NCBI GenBank assembly: GCA_002049455.2
Contig: KV918922.1
Location: 102,753 to 166,752, forward strand
DNA length: 64,000 bases
Origin: Porphyra umbilicalis
Taxonomy: Eukaryota > Rhodophyta > Bangiophyceae > Bangiales > Bangiaceae
Reading direction: 5' to 3'
Below the pieces are notes generated by a model. The model was not told the origin of the DNA and did no database searches. It worked only from the letters and a program-made list of their open reading frames with translations. The position numbers were made by a program, and so were the translations under genes. Positions 1 through 10,082 of this stretch are shown piece after piece (position 1 is the first letter of the stretch; each line of letters opens with the position of its first letter).

Positions 1-57
1 TGCTACTCCCCCCCCCCCAACCCTGTTCTCATCTCTGCTGCACGCTCCTGTGGTGGG

Positions 58-2826
58 ATGCCACCCGCTGGTGCGACGGTGGGCGCGCGCCCACTGCTCG
101 CGGAGATCACCCCCCTCACCTCGGTTCTCCTCCGCGCATCTGATGCTAGCAGCATGGCGCAACAGCTGCTTGCGATGGAGCCTGGCAGTGCGCTGGCCTG
201 CCAGTCGTTTGGGTCATCGGAGGCGGCCATGTGCTGGCTCACAAACCCTGAGGCGATCGCAGCTGTGGCCGCTGGTGGCATCCGTCAGCCGCCTGGGGCG
301 GTCTCGGCGACAGCGGGCTTAACTACCTGGCTCGCCGTCGTTGGCCAAGGTGCGCGGGCGTGTTTTGAGATCAACACCTCCGGCGTTGGTGGTGCTGTGC
401 AGCTGCTGCAGTCGACGGCGTCTACGTTGAGCGTGGCGGCGAGCTTCCCGGCTGCTACCAACGCCTACCTGTGGCTAGCCGACGACGCTGGTGTAGCTAT
501 GCAGCGGCTTTTATGTACAACTACTCCGTCGAGTGCGTCACCTGCTGTGACGTTGTCGATGCCGGTGCCCGTGACCCGGTCCCCGCTGAGCATAGAGCCG
601 GTGCCGGGCCCCGGGGCGCGCCCGCCCGTGGGGTTGTCGTCGACGCCGTCCGCGGACGTGTCCCCGGTTCACAAGCGCGCTCGGCTGGGCGACTCCACCG
701 CACCGTCGACGGGCGTCACATCCTCGACGGTGTCGGGAAGTGGTCTGGGACAGGCGTTTGACAGCTGCTTGTCCAGGGCTCCTGGTGCAGCTGCTGGTGC
801 ACGACCCCGGCACAGCGGCCTTCTCGACGGGTCGTCACGTCGAGGTGTTTCGATTGCGACGGCTACCACGCCGTTGTCATGTCGAGGTGTGCAGCCCAGC
901 GGCGTCGCCCCCTCTACTTCACCCTGCCCGTGTGGGGCAGACGTCTGCTTGGTCGGAGCAACTTCCCGTGGCGGCTGCGGGTCGCGTCGCCCGGGAGGTG
1001 GACCGAGCTTCCGGTCGGCCAACGTCGGTGGTAACCGCTCGCGCGGGTGCGGCAAGGAGGACGGGCCGCCGGACGGCAAGAACCCCACGTGGGTGGGTCC
1101 TGGCGATCCCGGTCAGGGAACATTCACATTTGAGAGCATTCACCGCATGGTGGCGGACTCGGTTGCGACGTGGGACCAGAACGACCTTGAGGAGGGCCTG
1201 CGCCGTGACGCTGCGCTTAGCGTCCAGCAGCAGGTGGACTCGGCGTTTCCAGAGAAGGCGGCCTGCCACTTGCCATTGGTGGCGGGCGGCGGCGGTGACG
1301 ACCGCCCCGGGGGTGCAGCCGGTTGCGACGCCGTACCCGGTCTTGGCGTGTCCCCGACACTGAGCGGTGCCGGCGTGGTCGGCGGAGGCTCATCACGGTC
1401 GCGCCAGCCACCGTCTCCTGGACCGCTGACGCGGATGGCGGCCGACCGCTCGTGGACTGCTGTTTTTCAAGGTCTGTTCGAGCGCGGCAAGAGCACTTTT
1501 GTCAGTGGTGGTCCTGGGGTGGGAAAGACTTCTTTTCTGCGGGCCTTTGCCATCTTTGTTCGCAGCCGGCTGCCGGACGCCGGAGCTGTTGTGGTCGTTG
1601 CGCCGACCAGGAGTGCCGCCAAGACGGCGAAAGGCGTTACCTACCATTCCTTTTTCGGTTTCATCAAGGACTACGAGATGCAGTCGGACAACCCCGCCCA
1701 AGAAGCCGCTCGCCTGCTGGCGCTCGACCGGTGGCGGCCAATCGAGCGGCGGCTCGCCAAGGTGGCGGTGCTGATGATTGATGAGATCTCGATGGTGCCC
1801 GCTGACAACCTGGACATCATGCACGAGCTTCTGCGACAATCCCGACGGGGCAAGCCGGCGACCGTCATGTACGCCTTTGGCGACTTCTTGCAGTTGTGCC
1901 CCCCGTTTGGCAAGATGGCCTTCACGGGCCACTGCTGGACGTCGCTGTTCGGTGACGGCTTTGTGGAGCTCACGCGGGTGCACCGCCAAGGCCAGCCCGA
2001 CTTTATCGCGGCCATCCACGACGCTCGGTTCGGACGGTGCACGGACGCTGTGCAGTCGCTCATGGACGAGCGCTCGGTGACGGAAGAGGCGTACCAGGAG
2101 CTCCAGTACAAGGTGCTGCACATCATGCCGCGGCACGAGGACGTGTACAGCCACAACGAGGCGTGCCTGAGGCGACTATGTGCCGGCGCACCACCGACTG
2201 TCTCCCTTGCCATCCACAGTGTCAAGGAGGACCCGAACCGCGACCGCACCGTCGCCTCGCCCAACCTCAACAGGGTGTCCGCGCAGGCGCGCGACGTCGC
2301 CCTGATCGATTGTGTGGCTCCCCGGCGGGTTGAGCATTGCCGTGGTGCACGCGTCATGCTGACGTCAAACCACTTCCTCGGGCTTGGCCTCTACCACGGG
2401 AGCATTGGGCACGTGGTGGATTACGAGGCCAGTGGCACGCCTGTCGTCCGCTTTGAGGAGCACGAGTTGATTGAGGGTACTCGGCCGGGGAGACAGGGAG
2501 TGCGGGGGGCGGGTGCCGACTGGGTGGATGTTTGTTGTCCACCCGTCGAGTTTGAGTCTCGCATTCTGTCGCGACCGGGGGTTGTTGCTGTGCGTGTTCA
2601 AGTTCCTTTTGTCTTGGGCTGGGGCATCACTGTCCACCGGTCACAGAGCTTGACGTTGTCAGAGGCTGTTTTGGATGTGGGCGAGGCGTTTGGATCGGGC
2701 ATGGTGCTGGCTGCTATGAGCCGGGTGCCAGACAAGAGGCGCATGTATGTGCGCTCTTTTTGCGGTAGTCGTGTGATTGCCGACCCCACTGCTTTGAAGC
2801 TGTACCAAGACTGTCGACGTTTGTAG
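58..2826 (+). CDS. PIF1-family DNA helicase with long N-terminal extension
   Basis: A 922-residue ORF starting at the ATG at 58. The C-terminal half is a superfamily 1B helicase of the PIF1/RRM3 type: Walker A GGPGVGKTS with the nucleotide-binding Lys at about residue 490, Walker B DEISM at about 575-579, a GDFLQL motif, and the late motif HRSQSLTLSEAVLDVG followed by AMSRV. PIF1 helicases are ATP-driven 5'-3' DNA helicases; the family includes cellular genome-maintenance enzymes and helicases carried by Helitrons and other mobile or viral genomes. The first ~470 residues are low-complexity and resemble nothing I recognise; part may not be translated, and a downstream Met is possible. No Rep or HUH nuclease motif is visible in this protein. 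The gene converges on the next ORF with only 16 bp between stop codons, which suggests a compact transposon or viral-like unit rather than an ordinary host gene. Confidence 0.8.
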   Translation: MPPAGATVGARPLLAEITPLTSVLLRASDASSMAQQLLAMEPGSALACQSFGSSEAAMCWLTNPEAIAAVAAGGIRQPPGAVSATAGLTTWLAVVGQGARACFEINTSGVGGAVQLLQSTASTLSVAASFPAATNAYLWLADDAGVAMQRLLCTTTPSSASPAVTLSMPVPVTRSPLSIEPVPGPGARPPVGLSSTPSADVSPVHKRARLGDSTAPSTGVTSSTVSGSGLGQAFDSCLSRAPGAAAGARPRHSGLLDGSSRRGVSIATATTPLSCRGVQPSGVAPSTSPCPCGADVCLVGATSRGGCGSRRPGGGPSFRSANVGGNRSRGCGKEDGPPDGKNPTWVGPGDPGQGTFTFESIHRMVADSVATWDQNDLEEGLRRDAALSVQQQVDSAFPEKAACHLPLVAGGGGDDRPGGAAGCDAVPGLGVSPTLSGAGVVGGGSSRSRQPPSPGPLTRMAADRSWTAVFQGLFERGKSTFVSGGPGVGKTSFLRAFAIFVRSRLPDAGAVVVVAPTRSAAKTAKGVTYHSFFGFIKDYEMQSDNPAQEAARLLALDRWRPIERRLAKVAVLMIDEISMVPADNLDIMHELLRQSRRGKPATVMYAFGDFLQLCPPFGKMAFTGHCWTSLFGDGFVELTRVHRQGQPDFIAAIHDARFGRCTDAVQSLMDERSVTEEAYQELQYKVLHIMPRHEDVYSHNEACLRRLCAGAPPTVSLAIHSVKEDPNRDRTVASPNLNRVSAQARDVALIDCVAPRRVEHCRGARVMLTSNHFLGLGLYHGSIGHVVDYEASGTPVVRFEEHELIEGTRPGRQGVRGAGADWVDVCCPPVEFESRILSRPGVVAVRVQVPFVLGWGITVHRSQSLTLSEAVLDVGEAFGSGMVLAAMSRVPDKRRMYVRSFCGSRVIADPTALKLYQDCRRL

Positions 2827-2842
2827 TTTATACATTTATTGT

Positions 2843-5173
2843 TTAGTCAGTTCCGTCAGACCCATCCACATCCTCCTCATTATCCAGCGTTGGTACATCC
2901 AAGTCGAGCATACCAGAACCTTGAGACACAGAAGCATCGAGCAGAACTGCCGGTACAGGAGGACACACCGAAGGAGAAACAGGTGCACCCACGGGACTGA
3001 GCTCATCATGACCGGGCTTGGGCACACCCGCTACCTCTTCTGGACGCAGGGTGGCTGCCGTCACTTGGCTCAAACTCAAAGCATCAGACCTTGCGCCCGT
3101 AGAGCTTGAGGGCGCGCCCTTCTTGCGCCGACTTGGAGCCGGTCGCGGACGTGCCCGGCCACGACCGTCCGACTCGCGGGTGCCCGTACCAGGCGCTGCC
3201 GGTTGCCGACGTCGAGCATCAATGCGGCGGGCGCGGCTGGCCGCTGCATTTTTGGTCTTGTCCGTCGCGAGGAGCTTGTCAATCTCGGCTTGTCGCTGAG
3301 ACATGAGCTCGTCTTGGGAGAGCTGATGGGGGACAGGCGCCAGCGGTGTGGCGAGTACGGCGACACCGCCGAAGGCTCGCGTCGACAGCACGGAGGCGGG
3401 CTCGCTCACGTCCGCCGCCTCGAAAGTGTGGCACGCTGCCTCCTCAAGCGGCGCTGCACGGGGGGTCGGGGCGCGTCCAGCCGTCGCCAGTTGCGTCACG
3501 AGCGAGCAAAAAGTGGGGTCCCACGTTCCGATCAGAAGCATGCAGGCAATAGTGGTCGCCATCGGTGGCTTGAGCGACGGGGCCATGCGGACAACGTCGA
3601 TGGTGGCCGTCAGCTCCTTCACCTTGAAGTACCGCTCGGCCTTGCCCGACCACTCGCGGATGGCCACGTTCATGGCCGTCATGTCGACGCCGACCACCCA
3701 GTTCGACGACTGCGCCCGCCGCAGAGGGTTGAGGACAGCCGCAGTGGTACCGGGGATGGGTATCATGGGCTGAGATCCAGCCGGGATGCTCCAAGACGGC
3801 CACCACTTCTTGAGGAGGGAGCGCACGGGTGCCCAGTCCGTCTCCAAGTTGTTGGCTGCGATCACCCCCTCGACCGCCTGACCACCGTGAAGGCGAGCCC
3901 GGCAGACCAGGCCATCCACGTGCAGCTTGCGCAGCACGTCCTTGCAATCGTCGCGATCACGGATCAGTTCAAGCACACGCGCGACGCAGGCGACCGCCTC
4001 GTCGGAGGGCTTGAGCATCGGCGGAGGCGTGTCACGGTCCGTCGTCTTGGCGACACCCGCCACCTCCACAAGCGCCGCCGCGTCTGCCTTGTCGGCCGCG
4101 GCCGCGGCGGCGGTAGCGGCGGAGGCCGCGGCAGCGGCCGCGGCTGTGGGAGCCACGGCTGCCGCAGCAGCGGTTGCTGCGTCTAGGGATGCCGCACCAC
4201 CGGGGGGGTCTCTTCGAGCAACGACGAGGACGCCACCTTCAGGAAGCTCTCCAGAGACATTGGAGCGTGGCTGATCGGCGACATCTCGGCGCACGACGGC
4301 ACCGCCAAGGGGAACGTCAAGGCCGTCGTCGCCGGACAGAAAAGACGCCCCAGCTGCACCTCCCGACGCCTTGGGCACGCTCTGCCCGGTCGCACCATCA
4401 TTACGCACGACGAGCCCCCCAGCAGGCACCTCGTCAGCACCCGCCAGCTCGCCTTGTCCGAGCGGTCCGCCCCCCCCCGAGTGGTCTCGCCTCAGCGACG
4501 TGCCCTCCGAGCGATCCCGATCAACAGCGGCGCGCGTGCGCTCCAATCTCAGCGTGATGGCCTTGGCGGTCGCGTCAAGCTCTTTCTGCCGGTACGCGAA
4601 TGAAAGCCCGAGGTTGACGACGCGGCATGCGTGCTCGTCATCGTCCGAAAAGAAGCCGATCCGGTCGACGATGCGGATCCATCGGTGTTGAGGGGCGTCC
4701 ATGGGGCTGTCGCCGTCGCACATGCGGCTGATGGCAGCGTGCAGGATGGCCCCAGTTGGCGCGAGGTGCTCATCCAGCTTCATGGCTACCTCGTGGAAGC
4801 CCTCGAGCAGGCGAGCGAGGAAGGAGACCTTGGTGCTGTCCCCAATGCCCAAAGACCGGAAGAACTGCAAGTACTCCTCGTCAGGCACGGCGGGGACGAT
4901 AGGCACGGCAGGCACGGCAGGCACGGCAGGCACGGCAGGCACAGCAGGCGCTGCGGGCCGGCTGGCGGGCTCGGCAGGCACGGCAGGCACGGCGGGCACG
5001 CCGGCGGGCTTGGTCGGCACGGCGGGCACGCCGGCGGGAACAGCGGGTAGGGCGGGGACGGAGGGGACGGCGAAGACGGCCGCGGGGACGCCGGGGACGC
5101 CGGGGACGGCGTGGACCGCGCGGACGGCGGGGACGGCGGGGGCGGCCGGGGCAGCACCAATGCCGGCTTCCAT
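2843..5173 (-). CDS. Unknown 776-aa protein with N-terminal Pro-Ala-Val repeat tract
   Basis: Long ORF from the ATG at 5173. Residues ~1-100 are near-perfect PAVPAV-type triplets encoded by a 9-bp GC tandem repeat (about 4890-5160). A mixed-composition segment beginning EEYLQFFRSLGIGD and containing FHEVAMKLDEHL follows. After an acidic and Ala-rich linker comes a second ordered block (around LKPSDEAVACVARVLELIRDRDDCKDVLRKLHVDG and SNWVVGVDMTAMNVAIREWSGKAE, here quoted only in part), then a basic Arg-rich stretch and an acidic tail. I recognise no family. The tail-to-tail arrangement with the PIF1 helicase implies the two belong together. Codon use and amino-acid order support real coding, unlike the opposite strand. 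It could be a structural or DNA-binding partner in an uncharacterised mobile element. Confidence 0.6.
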   Translation of the reverse strand: MEAGIGAAPAAPAVPAVRAVHAVPGVPGVPAAVFAVPSVPALPAVPAGVPAVPTKPAGVPAVPAVPAEPASRPAAPAVPAVPAVPAVPAVPIVPAVPDEEYLQFFRSLGIGDSTKVSFLARLLEGFHEVAMKLDEHLAPTGAILHAAISRMCDGDSPMDAPQHRWIRIVDRIGFFSDDDEHACRVVNLGLSFAYRQKELDATAKAITLRLERTRAAVDRDRSEGTSLRRDHSGGGGPLGQGELAGADEVPAGGLVVRNDGATGQSVPKASGGAAGASFLSGDDGLDVPLGGAVVRRDVADQPRSNVSGELPEGGVLVVARRDPPGGAASLDAATAAAAAVAPTAAAAAAASAATAAAAAADKADAAALVEVAGVAKTTDRDTPPPMLKPSDEAVACVARVLELIRDRDDCKDVLRKLHVDGLVCRARLHGGQAVEGVIAANNLETDWAPVRSLLKKWWPSWSIPAGSQPMIPIPGTTAAVLNPLRRAQSSNWVVGVDMTAMNVAIREWSGKAERYFKVKELTATIDVVRMAPSLKPPMATTIACMLLIGTWDPTFCSLVTQLATAGRAPTPRAAPLEEAACHTFEAADVSEPASVLSTRAFGGVAVLATPLAPVPHQLSQDELMSQRQAEIDKLLATDKTKNAAASRARRIDARRRQPAAPGTGTRESDGRGRARPRPAPSRRKKGAPSSSTGARSDALSLSQVTAATLRPEEVAGVPKPGHDELSPVGAPVSPSVCPPVPAVLLDASVSQGSGMLDLDVPTLDNEEDVDGSDGTD
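4890..5160. repeat. 9-bp tandem repeat encoding Pro-Ala-Val triplets
   Basis: Repeated units of the type GGCACGGCA give a PAV-repeat N-terminus on the minus strand. The array is most regular at 4898-4945 and degenerates toward 5160, where GGGGACGCC-type units take over. It is likely to vary in length between alleles. Confidence 0.8.
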
Positions 5174-6224
5174 CGTCTGTCGGGACGAGGACGAAGAGAA
5201 CAGGCAAACGAGGCACAGGGAAGCAAAGGACGATCACGTAACGGCCCGGTCAGCAGAAAGAACAATAACAATCATGGAGACACCATGAACATGGGCGGTC
5301 ATAGTCACCGCAAGCTCACCCGTCTTCCCCAAACAAGCGGGACGCGGCAGGCGCAGAAGTAACGTCCCCAACGTGAAAGAGATCGGCAACCAACGGGGCA
5401 AAAAAGCGTACAATGTGTGCAGCTGTAACCGTGCTACAGCGCCGATAAGAAATACAGGCAAGACCCGGGTACCGACCCCGTGTCGCCGCACGATGGGGGC
5501 GGCGCCATGGTGACGGGCGCGACGACGACCGCGCGCAGGCGACGCCACGACGACGACCGCGCCATGGTGGCGGATTGGAACTGGACCACCAACGACCCGA
5601 CCCCGGCCGCGAGGAGAAGCGCGCCAGATCGGGGTGGTCCAGAACACCGATTCTGAGATCGACGGGTTCTTATCGGTCCACTTGAGCTCGGTTGCAATCC
5701 ATGCAGATTGTGGTCGAATCTGTCACCAGCGGCGGAGAATCGAGAAATCAGCCTTGCGATTCAGACAATCCATATCGGCATCCGGCCCCCCCCCACGAGC
5801 GCGCGGAGCGCGCGCGGAGCGCGCCCCCCCCCCCCCCCCCCCCCCCCGGCTTTCACGCGGCATATTCACGCGAATGTCGCGTGAAAGCTAAACGGCGCAA
5901 TTCCTAACTCGGCGGTGCCTCTTGCCCAAGCTGCTCTCCTCGGCGCCACCTCATCCGCTCCGACCCGCGCGCTCCTGTGCTGCCGATATTGCGCCCCCCC
6001 CAGCCCGCTGGCGCCAAGGACGCCGGCGGCCTTTTTTGCTGGCCGAGGCCGACGGGCAGTCGCAGCGCTTGGCATGCCCGCCACACAGGCCGAGAACTCC
6101 CTCACTGTTGCGGGAGAGGCAGCGAAGAAGCATCTCGCCGGAATATCTACAGCCTCCTCAAAACAAACAAAAATGTAGAGCACGGCAACAACCTACCGAC
6201 CCCGCCGAGCCCCCCCCCCCGACC
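5174..6224. other. Intergenic region with long C homopolymers
   Basis: No convincing gene. There is a roughly 26-base C run near 5823-5848, preceded by short repeats of the type GAGCGCGCG, and a less GC-rich stretch at about 5640-5760. Upstream sequence for the minus-strand 776-aa ORF lies at the left end, but I see no clear promoter element. Confidence 0.5.
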
Positions 6225-7463
6225 TCACCACCCCTCCCGGTCAAACACGTCGCCGACGCTACACTCACTCCCCGCACGCGGACCCATCCCCATCAGCGCC
6301 ACCGTCACCTGCGGCGCCGGCTGGGGTGGCAGCGCCACCGGCACCACCGGCGGGTGCGGCGGCACGGCCACGGCCATGGGCGGGCCGCCGCGGCCACCCG
6401 CCGCGGCCGCCGCGGCGCCGACCCCCCCACTCCCGCCCAGCCGCCCTTCCCCTCGAGCAGCCGCCCCTGCACGACCATCCCCACCGCGCCAAGCGTGCCC
6501 GCAGCGGCCAGCCACGCCCACCCCCACCCCGTCACCGCCGCCGCCTCCAACGCGCCGAGCCCCCCCGGCGGAATCCCCCCCGCCAGCGCCGCCGCCGCGC
6601 CGACCGCCGCGCCCGCCCCCCCAAACGCGGTGAGCGTAACGAGCATGCGCTCCTGCAACACGAGGGCGGCGACGGCGCCGGCGACGCCCCCCGCGCCCGC
6701 ACACGCCCACAGCGCCTCGCGGGGGCCGACGCCCGCGCGGCCGAGGGCGGCGGCGGCGCCCGCGGCGGCGGCGCCGACGCCGGCGAGCCCCCCCACGGCG
6801 GCGCCGAGGACCGCCACCCCCGCGGTGACGGCTTTGAGGGCGGCGGTGCCCGCCGCGGCGCCGCCGAGGAGCGACGCGCCAATGGTGACGGCGGCGGCGG
6901 TCGGGGTGGCCGCCGCCGCCGGCAACGCCGCAACGCCGTCGGGCGTCGGTGGGGGGGGGTGGCGACCGCCGCGACAGCGGCGACGTGGCAGAGCGTCCCC
7001 CCGAGGCCCGCCGCGGCGATGAAGAGGGCGGGGCGGATGATGAGGACGCCCGCAAAGGTCGCCACGAGGCCGGCGGGGATGGCCGCCACGAGCAGCAGCC
7101 GGTGGTAGTGCGCAAGCAGCGTCCGCGCTTTGGTGAGGGCGGCGGTCGCTGCCGACGTGACGGCCGGCTCCACGTCTGCGGCGGTGTGGGAGTGGGGGGA
7201 GAGGTGGGGGGGGGGGGGCGCTCGCGGGGGAGCAGGGGGACGGCGGAGAGGTCGGTAGACAGGGGGGCGTGAGCCGCGGCTGCCACCGCCACGGCGGGCG
7301 CTCTGGGCATGCTCACTGCCCGGACTAGAGCCGGCACCGCAACCAGCAACAGGAAGCTCAGCAACAGGGGGGAGGGGGCGCGCGCACCACTCGCCAGTCG
7401 GGCCTGTAACCGGCGGGCCCGGGACGCGCCGCGAGGCCGCCGGCGCACGGCCGCCCCGTCCAT
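6225..7463 (-). CDS. Multi-pass membrane protein, TMEM198/DUF4203-like (frame-broken)
   Basis: Three overlapping minus-strand frames assemble one protein. It starts at the ATG at 7463 with a basic N-terminus and a hydrophobic signal-anchor (PLLLSFLLLVAVPALV). It passes near the G/C run at about 7208-7217 into a frame with LLLVAAIPAGLVATFAGVLI and RPALFIAAAGLGGTL, then near the run at 6951-6958 into a frame with Gly/Ala-rich membrane segments (GASLLGGAAAGTAALK, AGVAVLGAAVGGLAG and a final LTAFGGAGAAVGAAAALAG). A Pro-rich tail may be reached by a third shift near 6421, ending at 6225. The order of a G-rich helix pair, a GaxxG-type segment and a terminal TAFGGA segment resembles TMEM198/DUF4203 proteins. 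All three breaks are at homopolymers, so consensus errors or small introns are more likely than a pseudogene. Function is unknown. Confidence 0.5.
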   Translation of the reverse strand: MDGAAVRRRPRGASRARRLQARLASGARAPSPLLLSFLLLVAVPALVRAVSMPRAPAVAVAAAAHAPLSTDLSAVPLLPRERPPPPTSPPTPTPPQTWSRPSRRQRPPPSPKRGRCLRTTTGCCSWRPSPPASWRPLRASSSSAPPSSSPRRASGGRSATSPLSRRSPPPPTDARRRCGVAGGGGHPDRRRRHHWRVAPRRRRGGHRRPQSRHRGGGGPRRRRGGARRRRRRRRGRRRRPRPRGRRPPRGAVGVCGRGGRRRRRRRPRVAGAHARYAHRVWGGGRGGRRGGGAGGGDSAGGARRVGGGGGDGVGVGVAGRCGHAWRGGDGRAGAAARGEGRLGGSGGVGAAAAAAGGRGGPPMAVAVPPHPPVVPVALPPQPAPQVTVALMGMGPRAGSECSVGDVFDREGW

Positions 7464-7680
7464 GGCGGCCGGGGAGAGCGCGTTGGGCAGGTGCGCAGGA
7501 GAGGAAGAGGCAGACTGCGCCAAAGAGTGCCCAGCGCCCAACAGGGACCGTTGCTGCAGGAATGGCCAAAGGGGGGAAGGAAGAGGGAGGCGGGCGTGCC
7601 AGAGACGGGACGAGCGACAGAGTCAGACCGCGCCCCCCCTGCGTCAGCGTCAGAGGCGCCGCGGCGCCACCACCGTCGCA

Positions 7681-7721
<41 letters not shown>

Positions 7722-8732
7722 CACCACCAGTCGTCCACGTCTAGAGGGTGGCGCCTCGTCGGCGGGGCGGCCCACCACAGCGGCCGGGCGGCCGCCCGTG
7801 CCTCCGTTGTCAGCGGGGGCGCATGGCCCCTCTCCTCAGCGGCCCTTGCTGGCCGCATTGGCGCACACAGTCAGTGCGCGAGCGGCCGGGCGGCGGGACC
7901 ATGAGGGAGTTTCGAGCGGGACCCAACTACCCTGCCTCCTTGACGTAAGTTGCCAAACCGCTGCCGATCGCAGTCCACGTGGCACTATCGTCCGCCGCCG
8001 ACGGGTGGCTGACATTCCGCGAATCGCGCAGGTGGATCAAGCACACGTGGTGGTGCTGCCAGCGGACTGCCGTGGAGCACCCACCATAACCACTGTCGAG
8101 AAGGGGGGTTTGCCAGCGCAGCCACGGGCAGCAGTGCCTCATCGCCGTCGGCGACGGCAGTCTTTTTTGTCCGTTTTGGAGGGGTTCTGTTTTGAGCCGG
8201 TACTGTAGCCCCCGGTTTGGCCAAGACGGCCGCACATATACCCCACGGCGGCGACACCGGCGGCGTCGACTCCCACAGACCCCGCCGTCGCCATCCCGTC
8301 GTCCCGCCGCAATCCCCGTCGCCCGCTTCTGTCCCACCCGGAGTGGAACGTATGTTATTGGTGGGGCTTGGCGAGGGAGCATCTAGCACGACTGCCGGTG
8401 AGCGTAGGCAGTTTCACTGTGGATCATGCGCGTCCAATGGCAAGCAGTAGGCTGCTGCAGCATCTGCAACGACCGACACCAGTCATGACGCTGAGACAGC
8501 GTGATCCCTCTCGTCGGGGCTGACTTCTTGGACAGGGTGATGCCAACCCATGACGACGCCGTCTGCGGTCTGGACCAGACGGTATGCAGTGCTGCGGATC
8601 ACAGTTGCTGACACGCTGCCTCGCTCTTGGCTGCTTTGGACTGACGCGTTCCGTCTGAACCCCTTCTTGTCTACGTCACCGTCTACTCTGGATCACAGGA
8701 GGTCTTTTTCCGCCGACACCTAGCCGTTCATC
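7464..8732. other. Intergenic region and EF-1alpha upstream/5'UTR
   Basis: Contains a (CCG)n microsatellite at about 7682-7720 and GC-rich sequence giving only shadow ORFs. From about 8200 the composition becomes more balanced. This stretch should hold the promoter and leader of EF-1alpha. An ATATA-like string occurs near 8234, but its role is not supported by anything else. No second coding exon is visible. Confidence 0.5.
7682..7720. repeat. (CCG)n microsatellite
   Basis: About 13 uninterrupted CCG units. Confidence 0.9.
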
Positions 8733-10082
8733 ATGGGGAAGGAGAAGCAGCATGTCTCCATTGTGGTCATTGGCCACGTCGACTCCGGCAAGTCGACGAC
8801 CACGGGCCACCTGATCTACAAGTGCGGGGGTATCGACAAGCGTGCCATTGAGAAGTTCGAGAAGGAGGCCGCTGAGATGGGCAAGGGCTCCTTCAAGTAC
8901 GCGTGGGTGCTCGACAAACTGAAGGCCGAGCGCGAGCGCGGCATCACCATCGACATTGCGCTGTGGAAGTTCGAGACGGACAAGTACAACTTCACCATCA
9001 TCGACGCCCCCGGCCATCGTGACTTCATCAAGAACATGATCACGGGTACCTCGCAGGCGGATCTGGCCATCCTGGTCATTGCGTCGCCTTCGGGTGAGTT
9101 CGAGGCGGGCATCTCCCAGAACGGGCAGACCCGTGAGCACGCGCTGCTGGCCTACACCCTGGGTGTCAAGCAGATGATTGTTGCGTGCAACAAGATGGAC
9201 GACAAGAACGTGAACTGGTCCAAGGACCGCTATGAGGAGGTGTCCAAGGAGATGGACCTGTACCTGAAGAAGGTCGGGTACAACCCCGCTAAGGTGCCCA
9301 AGGTGCCGACGTCGGGCTGGACGGGCGAGAACCTGTTCGAGCGCACCGGCAACGACCACGCCCTCGGCAAGTGGTACAAGGGCCCGTGCCTGCTCGAGGC
9401 GCTCGACGCCTGCGACCCGCCGAAGCGCCCGGTCGACAAGCCGCTGCGCCTTCCCCTCCAGGATGTGTACAAGATTGGTGGCATTGGCACTGTGCCGGTC
9501 GGCCGTGTGGAGACCGGCCTCATCAAGCCGGGCATGGTCGTGACCTTTGCGCCGTCGGGCCTGTCGACTGAGGTCAAGTCGGTCGAGATGCACCACGAGT
9601 CGATGGCGCAGGCCGGCCCTGGCGACAACGTCGGCTTCAACGTGAAGAACGTTTCGGTCAAGGACCTGAAGCGCGGCTACGTGTGCGGCGACTCGAAGAA
9701 CGACCCGCCGAAGGGCTGCGCCTCGTTCAACGCCCAGGTCATCATCCTTAACCACCCGGGTGAGATCCACGCCGGGTACGCCCCGGTGCTGGACTGCCAC
9801 ACGGCTCACATTGCGTGCAAGTTCTCGGAGCTGATCCTCAAGATGGACCGCCGCTCTGGCAAGAAGCTGGAGGACTCGCCCAAGATGATTAAGTCGGGCG
9901 ACGCCGCGATGGTCAAGATGGTTGCCTCCAAGCCGATGTGCGTGGAGGCCTTCACCTCGTACCCGCCGCTTGGCCGCTTCGCCGTGCGCGACATGCGCCA
10001 GACGGTCGCCGTCGGTGTCATCAAGTCCGTGGAGAAGAAGGAGGTCGAGGGCAAGACGACGAAGTCGGCTGCCAAGAAATAG
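8733..10082 (+). CDS. Translation elongation factor 1-alpha (eEF1A)
   Basis: A complete, intron-free 449-residue eEF1A, the GTPase that delivers aminoacyl-tRNA to the ribosome in the cytosol. The start ATG at 8733 gives [20 protein letters not shown], the standard N-terminus. The GTP-binding motifs are intact: GHVDSGKS at residues 14-21, DAPGH at 91-95 and NKMD at 153-156, followed by the SGW(T)GEN block. Domains 2 and 3 follow at normal length, and the protein ends in a Lys-rich tail (KSAAKK). Strong C/G preference at third positions indicates high expression. Porphyra is known to carry a constitutive and a sporophyte-specific EF-1alpha gene; the high conservation here favours the constitutive type, but this is inference. 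It is the best-supported host gene in the window. Confidence 0.98.
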   Translation: MGKEKQHVSIVVIGHVDSGKSTTTGHLIYKCGGIDKRAIEKFEKEAAEMGKGSFKYAWVLDKLKAERERGITIDIALWKFETDKYNFTIIDAPGHRDFIKNMITGTSQADLAILVIASPSGEFEAGISQNGQTREHALLAYTLGVKQMIVACNKMDDKNVNWSKDRYEEVSKEMDLYLKKVGYNPAKVPKVPTSGWTGENLFERTGNDHALGKWYKGPCLLEALDACDPPKRPVDKPLRLPLQDVYKIGGIGTVPVGRVETGLIKPGMVVTFAPSGLSTEVKSVEMHHESMAQAGPGDNVGFNVKNVSVKDLKRGYVCGDSKNDPPKGCASFNAQVIILNHPGEIHAGYAPVLDCHTAHIACKFSELILKMDRRSGKKLEDSPKMIKSGDAAMVKMVASKPMCVEAFTSYPPLGRFAVRDMRQTVAVGVIKSVEKKEVEGKTTKSAAKK

